From Rhodocollybia butyracea (Eukaryota > Basidiomycota > Agaricomycetes > Agaricales > Omphalotaceae): DNA of 64,000 bases. The position numbers were made by a program, and so were the translations under genes. Under the pieces are notes generated by a model, which searched no databases, was not told the origin of the DNA, and was given only the letters and a program-made list of their open reading frames with translations. Position 1 is the first letter of the stretch, and every line of letters starts with the position of its first letter. The DNA lies in contig JADNRY010000031.1 of NCBI GenBank assembly GCA_015501585.1, forward strand, positions 248,001-312,000. The letters run 5' to 3'. Positions 1-10,730 of the stretch are shown here, piece after piece.

Positions 1-401
1 AGGTCACAACTATACCGGGAAACTATGAGTACCACATCATTAGGCAAGAAATATCCATTCAGTTACAAGGGCTTCGTACATGATTTGCATACATCGCTCG
101 GCCTTGGAGGAAATTCAAGTGATTAGAGTACTTCGGATACGGGAGTACAAAGCAATTTGAATGTAGGGAGGAACATTCCTCCCATTTTGTCCGCTTATTG
201 GAGTAGTATAAGATCTTCAGAAAGAGCATAGGCTAATCCTCCTAGATGTCGAATTGAGTAGGTATATTTCTGGTCCAGAGACCTGGGAGGATGGTGACAA
301 TGAGAGGAATTAATGATCATGATCATGTACGACAGCAGTGCGATCTGTACAACACCTTCAGATCATTCGAATTTCAGGAAGTGTATGTACGCGGAAATAA
401 A
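1..401. other. 3' flank of secreted-gene copy 1; start of duplicated unit 1
   Basis: No gene is seen here. From about 250 to 340 the sequence (GAGAGGAATTAATGATCATG around 302) closely resembles 3870-3935. The matching block lies just beyond the 3' end of secreted-gene copy 2. This marks the left part of a tandemly repeated unit. Confidence 0.5.
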
Positions 402-1284
402 CTAATCATCGTGGAGGAATTCGTCGAAGGGGAAAGGTCCCTCGAGTTCATCAAGTATATTCCATCCAGAAGAAGGAAGAGGAGGAGGAGGAGGAGAAGA
501 GGGAGAAGGAGGCCCAGGATTGCCTTTCATAAAAAAATAGTTAAACATATGCAAAAGCTCGTTCCATTCTTGTCGCTTCCCTAGCGTGTTGTCACTACCT
601 GGGGGTACCTTGAGGGCTGTAAACTCTTCCTGGGTTGCTGGATCGCCTAAGCTAACGCCAACATATGTCCCCCCATACAGATATTGTTTTTCCAGACGAT
701 TTCTGATTTTGTTCCATTGGAAGGTAGCTAGCGAAACATGCATGAAGAACGCAAAAATCAGATCCGCCGGAGCGAGCACTCACCACCTTTCGCTGCCCAC
801 CCAAAAGATGGATCACGCCCCTTTTTGGTGACTATAAAATAAACCATGTCCCGCTCGCCCGACTCTTCCGACGGTGCCCATTCACCTATGTAGTCTGTAG
901 GGGCCGCATAGCCCGTGGCTTTATTGATCGCTAACGTGAGGGCGTGTTCTGGGTATCCGTCTGGAAATTTAGTCTTTTCCAAGCCGGTGGTTGTACTTGT
1001 TCTCTCTTTAATGAAGGTTACAGTCTGGCAAGACGTGGGTCTGAGGTATAGACGATTCACCAGTAAACACTTACACGTCTAGGCCTGGCTCTTGACTGCT
1101 TGGGTCCGGTCGAGGTTTTAGTCTTGGTTTCCGAGCCAGTGATACTTGTTTTGAGTTTACTTCTCGACGGCTTGAGTTTCGCTCCAGTGGCCAATTTTTT
1201 ACTCCTTGACCGGCCTGGCACTGGTATACACACAGCAAGCATAGAACTAGCTATGAGCATAAAGAAGAGAAGAGCAGCGCGCAT
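402..1284 (-). CDS. Secreted protein of an unrecognised tandem family, copy 1 (single module)
   Basis: Three exons: 1284-1075, 1024-784 and 727-402. The introns are 50 and 56 bp, with GTAAGT and GTGAGT donors. The predicted protein has 258 residues. The start MRAALLFFMLIASS opens a clear signal peptide ending near AVCIPVPG; an earlier start would bury it. A Lys/Arg/Ser/Thr-rich linker follows (about 25-70). Exon 2 codes for half-module A, from TVTFIKER to MVYFIVT and GWAAKG. Exon 3 codes for half-module B, with NKIRNRLEK, VSLGDPATQEEF and a Trp/Phe-rich helix, then a Pro-rich acidic tail. No known family was recognised, so function is open. Secretion is inferred from the signal peptide. Copies 2-4 downstream share exon layout and splice phases. 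An effector or defence role is only a guess. Confidence 0.8.
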
Positions 1285-1375
1285 TCTTGGGAATCGTATC
1301 GAGTATTCCAAGGGATGCAGCTTGACCAGCAAGCTGTATTTGAGTGAGAGACTGGACTAGCAGAAACTACTGCAT

Positions 1376-1385
1376 GCTTTTTATA
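1376..1385 (-). promoter_or_regulatory. TATA box of secreted-gene copy 1
   Basis: The minus strand reads TATAAAAAGC about 92 bp before the ATG at 1284. The same block, followed by a similar GCATGC..CAG leader, sits at the matching place in copy 2 (TATAAAAGGC) and copy 3 (TATGAAAAGC), so the core promoter was duplicated with the gene. Confidence 0.65.
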
Positions 1386-1584
1386 AACACCTATGTATAC
1401 TAGATATGATTGGTCATACAGACATACCTCTGGTGGTGGTGTGCTCTGAGCCTGGGGTTTTCAAGTTTTTCCACGTTGAAAAAAAGAGGACAAGGGTAAG
1501 AGTTTCAGCCGGCTGTGAGCGACTTAAGTTAAATCGCGCACTTTTTTGCAAATCTTGGTCGCGAATCCAGCGCAATGTTACACG

Positions 1585-2610
1585 GCCAAACCTTAGAATG
1601 CACTCAGTCTAAAAGCCGAAGGCGGCCCCCGGTTCCAATTCCGGTTTTAGGCCTGGGCTAAAATATCACCAACTGAGTCTTAAATTTCGAAGATAGCACC
1701 TAGTTTGATTTCTTTTTTGCTTTTATACTCAAACTCAAACCTGGTTCTAACTTCCCGTCATACTCCAAAGCATTCTGTTGTTTTGCAACCCAGTCTCAGC
1801 CAATGCGCTCCCGTGACTGTGATAAATGCGGTGGGCGTATTTTTACCACGGTTTGTTTTTTCCTTTAAGTTTTCGTCTCCCTCTCGCTTTTCGCTCGTCG
1901 TCGGCGCTTTGGCAATGAAACGTCCTCAACGTTCCCTCACCACTTTCTCAATACTTCCTCAACACTTCCTCAACACTTTCTTAGCACTTCCTCAACGCTT
2001 TCTCAACACTTCCTCAATGCTTTCTCAACGCTTCCCGCCTCCTCAGTGTTTCCTCAACGCTTCTCATCGTTTCCTTATCGCTTCCTAAATGCTTCCTCAA
2101 CGCCCTCAACGCCCTCAACGCCCTCAATCTTTCAAACTTCTACTTCAGCTCTCAATGTTTCCTCAATGCCTCAAAGTGTAGCTCATCATTCAAGCTCCTC
2201 ATGCTCAATACATTAGGCAAGGTTTCTTTTTGTGTATATTGGTATCTGCTAACGATCTTCTTCTATCATTCAGGCTGGCCTCAACGTTTACCAGTCCATC
2301 AGGTGAGCTGTGGTATTATCTGTTTCTGGTATTCGAGTATTGTATGCTCAATAGTTAAGGTAACATATAAATGGGTACGAACGGAAAAGAATCGGGCGCA
2401 AACGGGTAAAAAACGATGAAACACTATGCAGTGTCTGGGCTAAATTATTTTGTCCCCAGGTTGAATATTTTTGTACCAGGCACTACCTTCAAACCGGGGC
2501 AATCTTATCATTTTTGCACTGCGTGCCAACTAGGTTAACCCTGGCCTGGAATTTTTGGGGTTAAACTCAGTTTAACCCAGGAGGCCGCCTGTGTACCCAG
2601 TGACTGTGAT
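1585..2610. other. Insertion-like block specific to unit 1
   Basis: Units 2 and 3 run straight from the promoter-distal flank (about 5090; 8260) into the block with CTGATCAGCC / CCGATCAGCT. Unit 1 instead has about 1 kb of extra sequence here, including a degenerate minisatellite. GC-rich ends (GGCGGCC near 1620, GGCCGCC near 2580) are weakly inverted, but no clean target-site duplication was found. The origin is uncertain. No gene is supported inside. Confidence 0.4.
1925..2170. repeat. Degenerate minisatellite, units near CTTCCTCAACA (11-12 bp)
   Basis: Roughly twenty imperfect copies of a unit like CTTCCTCAACA or CTTTCTCAACG run in tandem, ending in a compact CGCCCTCAA triplication near 2100-2130. 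The reading frames across it look like repeat translation rather than a gene. Confidence 0.75.
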
Positions 2611-2779
2611 ACTACCCTCCCTTGCCAATCAGGGAAGACCTCTGAAAACCTCTGAAAACGATACTTACCAGTGTTGCTATTTCACAGAGATCTTGGATTT
2701 CAGATAGCTATCTATTCTGATGTTCAGATATATAGAGTATCGCGGCACTAGCAAAGCTCATCACTGATAATTCACTGCT

Positions 2780-3080
2780 GTCGGGTGTCGAAAAAAAAGC
2801 ACCATTAACCTAAATACACGTCATTATGAGAACCAATGCAAGGATCGCTAGGATCGTCAAGACATAGCCAGAAGTACCACTATGTACAGCTGCAGTTGAA
2901 GTAAGTATCGGCATATATAGCGGTCGAAGTTGTCTCGATTTGCATAAAAGACATCCGAGTAGCCTCATGCTGTGCTTGGACTCGGTCGTGTGCATAGAAT
3001 ACCAGGTCGAAACCATTCAAAAAACGCGTCTGGGAAGACTATACGATTTGGCGTGGCCGCGTGGAAGTCAATTAATCAGG
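2780..3080 (-). pseudogene. Decayed 3' fragment of the S10 carboxypeptidase gene, unit 1
   Basis: The minus strand still encodes SGTSGYVLTILAILALV, close to the C-terminal tail CGYVLTILTILASVLLL of the complete carboxypeptidase at 12257-15312. The match runs back to the block containing GAATACCAGGTCGAAACC. None of the catalytic exons is present and the frame is not kept, so this is a relic carried along in the segmental duplication. Confidence 0.6.
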
Positions 3081-3086
3081 CCCCAG

Positions 3087-4000
3087 GCTTGTAGCGCAGT
3101 GGCAGCTCCTAGAGAGGTACCCAAAACTACCTTCTCATTTTATTCCTCATTTGCTTTCTAGTCGTGTGAGATCCTAAGATTGGCATGAGCTCTGTAAAGA
3201 GTGTAGGGTACTTCCTGAGGCCGTCGAAGACTTCATCAATCAGCGAGATAATGGATTTTCACATCCGAAATACTCATTGTTTAATCATATTCACTACATG
3301 CCTAGCGCGCGCGATCTTCTCTCGGTGATCCTCGTTGCGAGCTGTAGTTTCTGCGGTTTTCTTGAGGATAGTTTTCAGCGGGAACTTCTTGAGTGCCGCG
3401 TGCGGTATTTAGTTTCAAAGAAAGGAACGTATTGATGTTGTAACGAGTCGGTTAGAACGAGATGAGAGTAGGATTTGTGCTTACCGGCTTAGTTCTGCGA
3501 TAACCGTCACCGCCTCGTCGATATATTCTGTAAGCTCCATAGGCCACGTTGTGTCGAGCGCGTCGTAGATACTAATTCTCCAGGGATTACTTTGTATACA
3601 TGAACAAATGCATCACGAGCTGAATGAGCTCGGATTTTCCAGTTATTTGCCGACGCGGTGGACGATGAGGATGGCTGATTTGCCGACGCGTTGGACGATG
3701 AGGATGGCCTACTGGTGGTGGTAAATCACCGAGATGCTCATGCGAGACTGGAGACCCTCTGAAGATAGCTGGACCAAAGTGCAAGAAGAAGACGAAAGCG
3801 AGGAACAACTGACGCCTGCTAATGATGAAAATGCTTCACAAAAGGTTGGAAAATGAGAAGCAGATGTATTTCTGGGCCAGAGACTTGGGAGCATAGTGAT
3901 AATGAGAGGAATTGATGATCATGTACACGACAGTACGTGGCGGAGAATTAGGAGTGTGTGATATGTTTGGATCATTTGGGAAGTGTACTTTGTATGTAGG
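3087..4000. other. Repeated spacer of unit 1, no gene seen
   Basis: Blocks here recur in units 2 and 3: GCATGAGCTCTGTAAAGAGT (3185) resembles 10323; CTAGCGCGCGCGATCTTCTC (3302) resembles 5870; the end (3870-3935) resembles 250-340. A short direct repeat (GATTTGCCGACGCG and neighbours) lies at 3648-3700. The open frames lack coding character and differ between units. Confidence 0.5.
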
Positions 4001-4818
4001 CTACGGCGGGGGATGAACTAATTCATCGATACCATGGTCCTTCTCGAGGTACTCGGTGAAGGAGAATGGTACCGGATTCAAAAAAATCCTGTCGAAGAGA
4101 TCCGAGAGGGCCTTCCATTCCTTTAGCTTCTTGGGATAACCTGAAGGTTTCACAAGTGGTGTAAACTCTTTCTGGGTTGGGTTGCCTAAGCTAACGGCAG
4201 CATATCTCTTCGCAAGCTTCCCATTTATTTGGTCCTTATTTCTGTCATTGTTCCATCCAACTTTAGCTAGCAAAGCATGTATGAGGAACACAAGAAAAAC
4301 CAGCTCCTGGAGCGAGCACTCAAGTACTCACCACCTCTCGCTGCCCACCCAAACCATGGACCACCGTGACCCTCCTCGTCGGTTACTATAAAAAAAACCA
4401 TGTCCCGCTCGCCCGACTCTTCCGATGGTGCATATAAACCTTTGTAAACTGGCTTAATATGCGACGTAGAGCCTACCCCCATGGCCCCCATGGCAGTATT
4501 GATCGCTATAGTGAGAGCCAGTTCTTGAGCATCGGGTGGAAATTCAGTCTCGGTTTCCGAGCCAGTGATTTTACTTGTTTTGTCAATGAAGGTCACAGTC
4601 TGGCAAGATGTGGGTATGAGGTACGTATAGATGATCAACCAAACACTTGCTTTGGCGTTGGGCCGGCCCGAGGCACTTGTTTGGTGTTTGTGTGGTTTGT
4701 GTTTCCGCTCAGGCGTGGTCGATTTACGTGCTGGCTGTCGGGCACGGCCTGGCACTGGTATACACACCGCAAGCATAGAGCTAGCTATGAGCATAAAAAG
4801 GAGAAGGGCAACACGCAT
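4001..4818 (-). CDS. Secreted protein of the tandem family, copy 2 (single module)
   Basis: Three exons, 4818-4651, 4599-4332 and 4266-4001, give 233 residues. It starts with the signal peptide MRVALLLFMLIASSMLAVCIPVPG, followed by a basic linker rich in Arg, Lys and His. Half-module A contains TVTFIDKTSK, an alanine-rich AINTAMGAMGVG helix, and MVFFIVT..WFGWAARG. Half-module B contains KLAKRYAAVSLGNPTQKEF and a Trp/Leu helix, and ends in an acidic tail. Intron 1 is unusual: the donor aligned with GTAAGT of copy 1 reads GCAAGT. The 51-bp intron has no stop and is a multiple of three. Retention would therefore add 17 residues without breaking the frame; a GC-AG intron is the likelier reading. 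Function unknown; secretion inferred from the signal peptide. Confidence 0.8.
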
Positions 4819-4901
4819 TCTTGAGAATTGTGTCGAGGAATGCAGCTCGACCAGCAAACTGTATTCGAGTGAGAAACTGAACCAGCAGAAAACTGCCGCA
4901 T

Positions 4902-4911
4902 GCCTTTTATA
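4902..4911 (-). promoter_or_regulatory. TATA box of secreted-gene copy 2
   Basis: The minus strand reads TATAAAAGGC about 84 bp before the ATG at 4818, aligned with the boxes of copies 1 and 3. Confidence 0.65.
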
Positions 4912-5389
4912 AGCACCTATACTAGTGCGATTGGTCATTTAAGGACATACCTCTGAGTCTGGAGTGTTCGAGTTTTTTTCAAGGAAAAAGAAAGACAAGA
5001 GGATTCTTCAGAAGCACGTCTGTGAGCGACTTATACGAGTACTTTTTGCAAATTGTGGTTGTCTGTAATGTTACCCAGCGATACTACTACATCAAATCGC
5101 GCTGTTTATCTTCTCACTTCTACGGTACCGGTCACAGCATCGTTGAGATAACGCACCCTATGTATGTATTTCGCGCGATATATGTAAGTTACAAGGAAAC
5201 CCGCCTTTCCTGATCAGCCAGAAAACAACGATATCAATCTTGAATTTCAACTAGCCATTTTTCAGATTTCCAGTAGTGGTTATGGTAGTGTACATAACCG
5301 GCGTGGTCCCCAAAGCTCTCCACTCTTCACTCTTCACTGATAATTCACTGTTGTCGGGGGATCAAGACTCGACAAGAGCACCGAGTCGA

Positions 5390-5720
5390 AAAAAAAAAAA
5401 AACCGCATCATACGAAACATCAATACACAGCACATTCCAGAATCTATACATTCTTATTTGGAGTGAGAAAACCGACGCGAGCATCGTTACATAGGATCGT
5501 CAAGACATAGCCAGAATTACCACTCCGGAAGTGGATATCGGCGTGACGGTCGCAGAACCTGTTTCCGTTAAAAGACGTCCAGGCAGTCCGAGTAGTAGCC
5601 TCAGGCCAGATTGTGCTAGACTCGGTGACCGATCAGCTACTTATATGGATAGCATACATATCGGGTCAGAACAAGTCAAAACCATTCAAAAACCGCGTCT
5701 GAAAAGATGATAAGTAATTG
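5390..5720 (-). pseudogene. Decayed 3' fragment of the S10 carboxypeptidase gene, unit 2
   Basis: The block from ACAGCACATTCCAGAATC to ATCGGGTCAGAACAAGTC aligns with about 12190-12480, the last exon and 3' UTR of the complete carboxypeptidase. Small indels break the frame. It lies at the same distance upstream of its secreted gene as the relics in units 1 and 3. Confidence 0.6.
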
Positions 5721-6245
5721 GCATGTTCGTGCTACCGGGCCTGACTGATAGTGACCTCATCATCCAACAAGAGAATGGATTTCGCATTCGAGATATCCAT
5801 ATCTGCTTCTACGGGACGCCTCGGAACTGTAGCACCTGGCAAATGGCAAAAGTGTTCACTACATGTCTAGCGCGCGCCATCTTCTCCCGACGATCCTCGT
5901 TGTGAGCTGCAATTTTTGCGTTTTTCTTGAGGGTAGTCTTCTGCGGGAGCTTCTTGAGCGTGGTATCTTACTTCCGGGGAGATGGGGGTTCGTTATTGAC
6001 TTGTAGTACTAGTGCGATTGGAAGGAGTCACGGGACTTCAAAAGTCTCAGCAGGGCTCGATAGGACTGTCCATATCGAGGGATAGCTTCTTGGCCAGGGA
6101 GTCGAGTTGCCTGTTAGAAAATATTTAACAGCTAGAATAAGACAGGCTTTGAAAGTACGCGATGATGAGAATTGGGATTAGGCGCTAATCGCCATAAGTT
6201 GATGTCTGCTATCTCAAAGTGTAAATATGGTCAAAGTACACCATT
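5721..6245. other. Repeated spacer of unit 2, no gene seen
   Basis: Shares CTAGCGCGCGCCATCTTCTC (5869) with unit 1. The stretch GATGATGAGAATTGG..TTAGGCGCTAA (6162-6190) is the uninterrupted form of the site that holds a MITE-like insertion in unit 3 (10700-11135). No gene is supported. Confidence 0.45.
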
Positions 6246-7896
6246 TTATCCTTGTTCCAACGTGCCAAGTGAACCGTCCGTGTCAGGAAAAGCATCCAAA
6301 ATCCAGGGGGAGTTGGACTTATCATGTTCGGGGAGATCACCTAATGATTCCCAGAAGGAACGGTCGGGGGAGGCAGATCTTTCGCCGCTCTCGGAGAAGG
6401 TGGAGGAGGAGGAGGAAGAGGTGGATGGTCTTTCAGCAGTTCCAGGAGGAGGAGAATTGAAGTTCTTGTTGAACAGACCTAAAGCTTTTTCCCATACTTT
6501 TCGCATCCTGCTCGTGGGATCATCAGCCGCTGAGTTTAGAGGTTTCACATGGGGTTTGAACTCTCTTGCTAGGTCGCTGAAGCTAACGGTAGCATATATC
6601 TTCACCCCTTCTTTCTTTATTCTCTTGCCGTGCCATATCCATTTAGCTAGCAAAGTATATGAGGACCGCAAGAAAAGCCGGGTCTGGGAACAAATACTCA
6701 CTCCCTTTTGCTGCCCACCCATAACATGGCTCGCGCCCCTCTTCAGTGACTTTAAAATAAACCATATACATGTCCTCCTCGTCCAATGGTGCCAATGCAC
6801 CTTTGTAGATTGTCGTAACCCGAGAGCCCATGGCAACATTGATCGCATCAGTGAGGCCGCGGTATGTGAATTCATGGTTGGGTAGAAACTCAGTATCCCG
6901 GGTTTCCGAGCCAGTGGTTGTACCTCTTCTGTCTTTGATGAAGTGCACAGTCTGGAAAGATGCCTTGGGTGTGAGGTATAGACAATTGACCAGTAAACAC
7001 TTACACGTATACCCCCGACTAGCTGGGGACGTTCAAGAGGTTCCACTGGGGCGGCGGGGCCGATCTTCATAAAGTTAATGTTAAAGATACGCAAACGGTC
7101 ACCCCACGCTTTTCGCTCCAATTTCTCGATGCCATTATTAACTGAGGGAGGTTCCACAAGGGCTTTAAACTCTCCCTGGGCCGGGTCGCCGGAGGTAACG
7201 GCGGCATACATCGACCCATAAGAATCTCTTATTCTATCCCGTTGAAATGTAGCTAGCATAGAATATGAGGAACACGAGAAGAACCAGATCCGGGAGCAAG
7301 TACTCACGTCCGTCTGCTGCCCACCCAAACCAAGTTGTACGCCCCTTGTCCGAGTCTTCGGTCACTATGAAATAAACCATGCTTACTTTGTACTTGCCCA
7401 ACCGAAAGTATGATGGCGCCCATGAACCTTTGAAGTTGTAACATGTAGGAACAAAAGAGCCTATGGCATTATCGATTGCTGTAGCGAGAGCCTTGTCTTT
7501 GTATTCTTTTGGAAATACAGGCTTTTTCGAGCCATCGATTTCACTTTCTCTCTCTTTAATGAAGGTGACAGTCTGGCAAGATGTGGGTTTGAGGTATATG
7601 TGATTAACCAGTAAACACTTACACGTTCAAGAGGTTTTGAGTTCTTGGGTCTGGACCCCCCCGGCCCGCCTGGGACTTTGGAAATTTAGTCTTGGTTTCA
7701 ATCCGAGCCGGTGGTTGTACATACTTGTTTTGTGACCCCCAGGTTTGTATCCTGAATTTTTGGCTTTTTTCTTCGGTGGCACGTTGGTGTCTGTGTCAGC
7801 TCTTAATCTTTTGTTGCTTCGTTCCGGTGGCATCGGTATACACACAGCTAGCATGGAACTAGCCAGGAGCATAATGAGGAGAAGGGCAGCGCGCAT
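6246..7896 (-). CDS. Secreted protein of the tandem family, copy 3: two modules fused in one gene
   Basis: Six exons (7896-7725, 7669-7623, 7572-7308, 7252-7005, 6951-6702, 6646-6246) give 460 residues in one frame. Order: signal peptide (MRAALLLIMLLASS), basic linker with NKRLR, module A1 (TVTFIKERE to WFGWAADG), B1 (TFQRDRIRD to FNINFMK), A2 (TVHFIKDRR to CYGWAAKG), B2 (AKWIWHGKR to FNKNFN), then a Ser-rich acidic tail. Introns A1/B1 and A2/B2 share position and phase. The B1/A2 junction intron starts with the same GTGTAAGTGTTTACTGG block that follows exon 1, so the exon pair was duplicated inside the gene. An extra 55-bp intron (7724-7670, GTATGT, branch-like GACTAAA) splits exon 1; without it a TGA at 7629 stops the frame. 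Function unknown. Confidence 0.75.
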
Positions 7897-7977
7897 CGTA
7901 TCGAGTATTTCAAGGAATGCAGCTTGACCGGCAAGCTGTATTCGAGTGAGAAACTGAACCAGCAGAAACTACTGTAT

Positions 7978-7987
7978 GCTTTTCATA
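7978..7987 (-). promoter_or_regulatory. TATA-like box of secreted-gene copy 3
   Basis: The minus strand reads TATGAAAAGC about 82 bp before the ATG at 7896. It is the aligned equivalent of the TATA boxes of copies 1 and 2 with one change (TATA to TATG), which may weaken it. Confidence 0.5.
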
Positions 7988-8570
7988 AACACCTATTAGT
8001 AGGTATGATTGGTCATAAAGACATACCTCAGGTGGTGATGGTGGTACCGAAGTTGTCCCACTAGGAGCAGTCGCGGTCTGGACTTTTCAAGTTTTTTTCA
8101 AGTTGAAAAAAAAAGAAAGAGAAGAGGAGGAATTTCGGCTGTCGGTGAGCGACTTGAATAATAAATATGTACGAGCACTTTTCGCTCATATTTTTGATTG
8201 TGAATTTGGTGCAATGTTGCCTTTAAGTAGTTGCGCTGTTTAAACTTTATTCGTGTCGATCGGCTTTGGTGCAACAGTACGAAGTGGTCACATCGAGTCA
8301 CATCGTCGTTGAGATAACACACCTCAGGCATGTAACCCGCGCTATACATGTAGCTGGGACCCAGGACAGCCCAGGACCCAGACTATTTCCAAGCAGGACC
8401 ACGTCGATTACACCACCACGGTCCACCACCTTGAAACCCTCCCTTGCCGACCCTCTCTTGCCGATCAGCTGAAAACGATACCGATCTTGAATTTCAAGTA
8501 GCCATCAATTGCAGAGCCTTGCGGAGCAAAGCTCATCACTGATAATTCACTGCCCATGGGGGATCGAGAG

Positions 8571-9157
8571 TAGGCTCATTCCCACCCGCTTCCAGATGTT
8601 GATGCGATCAACGGTCAGCCCGCTAAAGCAAGGCTTCTCTGGAAGCGGCTGGGACCATTCGTTGTCACTTTGGCAGGTAACGGATTTGTGACACAACACT
8701 TAGAATTTTTCAACCTTGCAAGTTCAAAAAAAAGTGTTCGAGTGACCTATCTCATTCAAAATAGTTTAACGAAAGCTTTCAAATGATATAAGTGAAAAAA
8801 ACAACATTTTTTGAGTACTAACTAAGTAATGACTTGGGCAAAAGCCATCATTCCATAACGCATTCCATAACGCCTTCGCGTGACACACAGCCAACTTAAC
8901 ATTCCAATTTTCTCTCACTTTTTCAATTTTTTTTGACCTATACCGTTCAACTCACTTTCCAAAAATAATGTCATCTAAATAGGTGTGTAGAATACTTTTT
9001 TTTTGAGCAAAAAGGTTGAATTTTCTAAGTGTCAAGTCACAATTTGCGTGACCTGGTAAAAGGACGACGAATGGTCCCAGTCTATTTGGGAGAGTCACCC
9101 GCATCTCTGATGCGATCACACCCGGTGATCCGACTAAATGGCAGGCCTGCGAGTCTA
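8571..9157. mobile_element. 587-bp foldback/MULE-like non-autonomous element with 9-bp TSD
   Basis: Flanked on both sides by GATCGAGAG (8562-8570 and 9158-9166). Unit 2 has this site uninterrupted (GGGGATCAAGACTCG..., about 5357), so unit 3 gained an insertion. The ends start TAGGCTC and TAGACTC. Inside are long imperfect inverted arms: GGGACCATTCG near 8649 matches the reverse complement near 9080, and GTGACA..ACACTTAGAA near 8688 matches the one near 9045. There is no transposase frame. The 9-bp duplication suggests Mutator-like mobilisation; that is inference. Confidence 0.65.
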
Positions 9158-9204
9158 GATCGAGAGCACCAAGAAGCGACAAGTCGAAAAAAAAACCGCA
9201 TGAT

Positions 9205-10010
9205 AAACCAGGATTAACCTCTGAAACACAAATTACATTCCATCGTTCTTGTTTAGAGTAGAAAAACCGACACGAGCATCGGTAGGATCACCCGCTCGCT
9301 ACCGAGAAGGAAAGAGCTAGGATCATCAAGACAGTCACATAGCGTACAGCTCCAGAAGTGAGTATCCGCGTAGCGGCCGTAGAAGCTGTCTCAGTTTGAG
9401 TAAAAGACATCTAAGCAGCTCGAGTACTTAACCTCAGGCCAGAATGAGACAGATTGTGCTGGACTCAGTGGCCCATGAGCCATATCATATGCATAGAATA
9501 TCGGGTCAGAACCACGCAAAAAAAAATACGTCTGGGAAGACTACAACTTGGCATGGCCGCACTGGAGCTGTAAATCGTCATGTAACTTATACGTTTGCTT
9601 ATCCATGGATCAATCAATCCACTAGCCTGTCTAGTCAAATTCCGTTTGCTCTGAACCCAAGGTTGGTGTCTTTCTTCGCTTTGCCTGAACCGACTTAACA
9701 GTTTCACCTGTGGCCGGATGTCCGAAGCAAGGAAACAAACGAGATCAGAAAGTACAGTTTTCGAATCTTAGTAGACTGTTCGACGCGCTTGCATTCGTTA
9801 TCGGCCATGCCGGAAACAAATCTGCGAAATCGTTCCATTTTGAGGGTAGGCGATGCTGTCGTCGTAGCCGCACAGATGGGTCCCGCACAAGCCTCAGTTC
9901 GTCTAACAATGATAACCTAGTGTTCTTGAACACAACTTGGTCATAGTTGAATAGCTGGGGATATGTTTACAGGACTGTGACCTGACCCGAACATCTGATC
10001 TAGTTCGAAT
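9205..10010 (-). pseudogene. Decayed fragments of the S10 carboxypeptidase gene, unit 3
   Basis: Two collinear pieces remain. 9205-9510 matches the last exon and 3' UTR of the complete gene. 9595-10010 matches its middle: EERHQPWVQSKRNLT corresponds to EERHQAWVQSKRDLT, and a short FADLFPAWP stretch to a corrupted upstream exon. The exons with catalytic Asp and His are missing, replaced by about 85 unrelated bases, and frames are broken. Confidence 0.7.
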
Positions 10011-10730
10011 CGACTTTGAAACACTCTTACTACTGGGAGTACCTTGTACTGCCTGTAGAGGTGGATTTTGCTGGTAATCTTTTCAGCGGTTGGTGGGTAA
10101 AGGAATGCGAGTGAGTTTGTGGCGTGCTGGTTCAAAAAACGAGTCTGGGAAGACTAGACGAATTAACATTGCGTGCGGTGCTGGAGAGTGCTGGAGTTGG
10201 GCATCAATGCATCATGTTCTGGGGCTGTAAAAGTGGGTGTTGACAGCTCGTGTCACCGAAAGCTAGCACTCTTTTCCTTCCTTGTTTGCTTTAATCCAAT
10301 CGCATGAGATACTAAGACTGGCATGAGCTCTGCAAAGATCTGCAAAGAGTGTGAGGCCGTCGAAGACTTCGTCGATCATCGATAATGAATTCTACATCCG
10401 AAAGATATCCATATCTGCTTCTATGGGACACTGGCAAGTCTCATCTCCCTTTCCGATGGTCATCGTTACTTGAAGGCGTAGTTTCTGCGCTTTTCTTTGT
10501 AACGCGAGCTTTTTGCGGTGTTTACTTCCAGGAAGATGTGGGTTCGTGTAGTATGGTCAAAGAATGAGTTAGAAAGGCTGAGAAAGTCTCAGCGGGGCTG
10601 TGTCGTCTGCAATTAATGTCGAGGAATAGTCTCTATGCAGTTCGCGCAAAAAACGAGCTACAAAGTCAAGCTATTCAGAACCATTGGAGAAGCCACGCAA
10701 TGATGAGAATTGGACGGGTTAACGGATCAA
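10011..10730. other. Repeated spacer of unit 3, no gene seen
   Basis: Contains a second copy of the GCATGAGCTCTGCAAAG block (10323), also present at 3185, and the CATCCGAAAGATATCC block (10394), also present near 3260 and 5790. No gene is supported. Confidence 0.45.

Noticed and set aside
1705..2088. 127-codon plus-strand frame
   Set aside because: It is mainly translation of the CTTCCTCAAC minisatellite.
1590..2610. CACTA element in unit 1
   Set aside because: CACT- and -AGTG tips can be found, but the flanking triplets differ and the ends match poorly.
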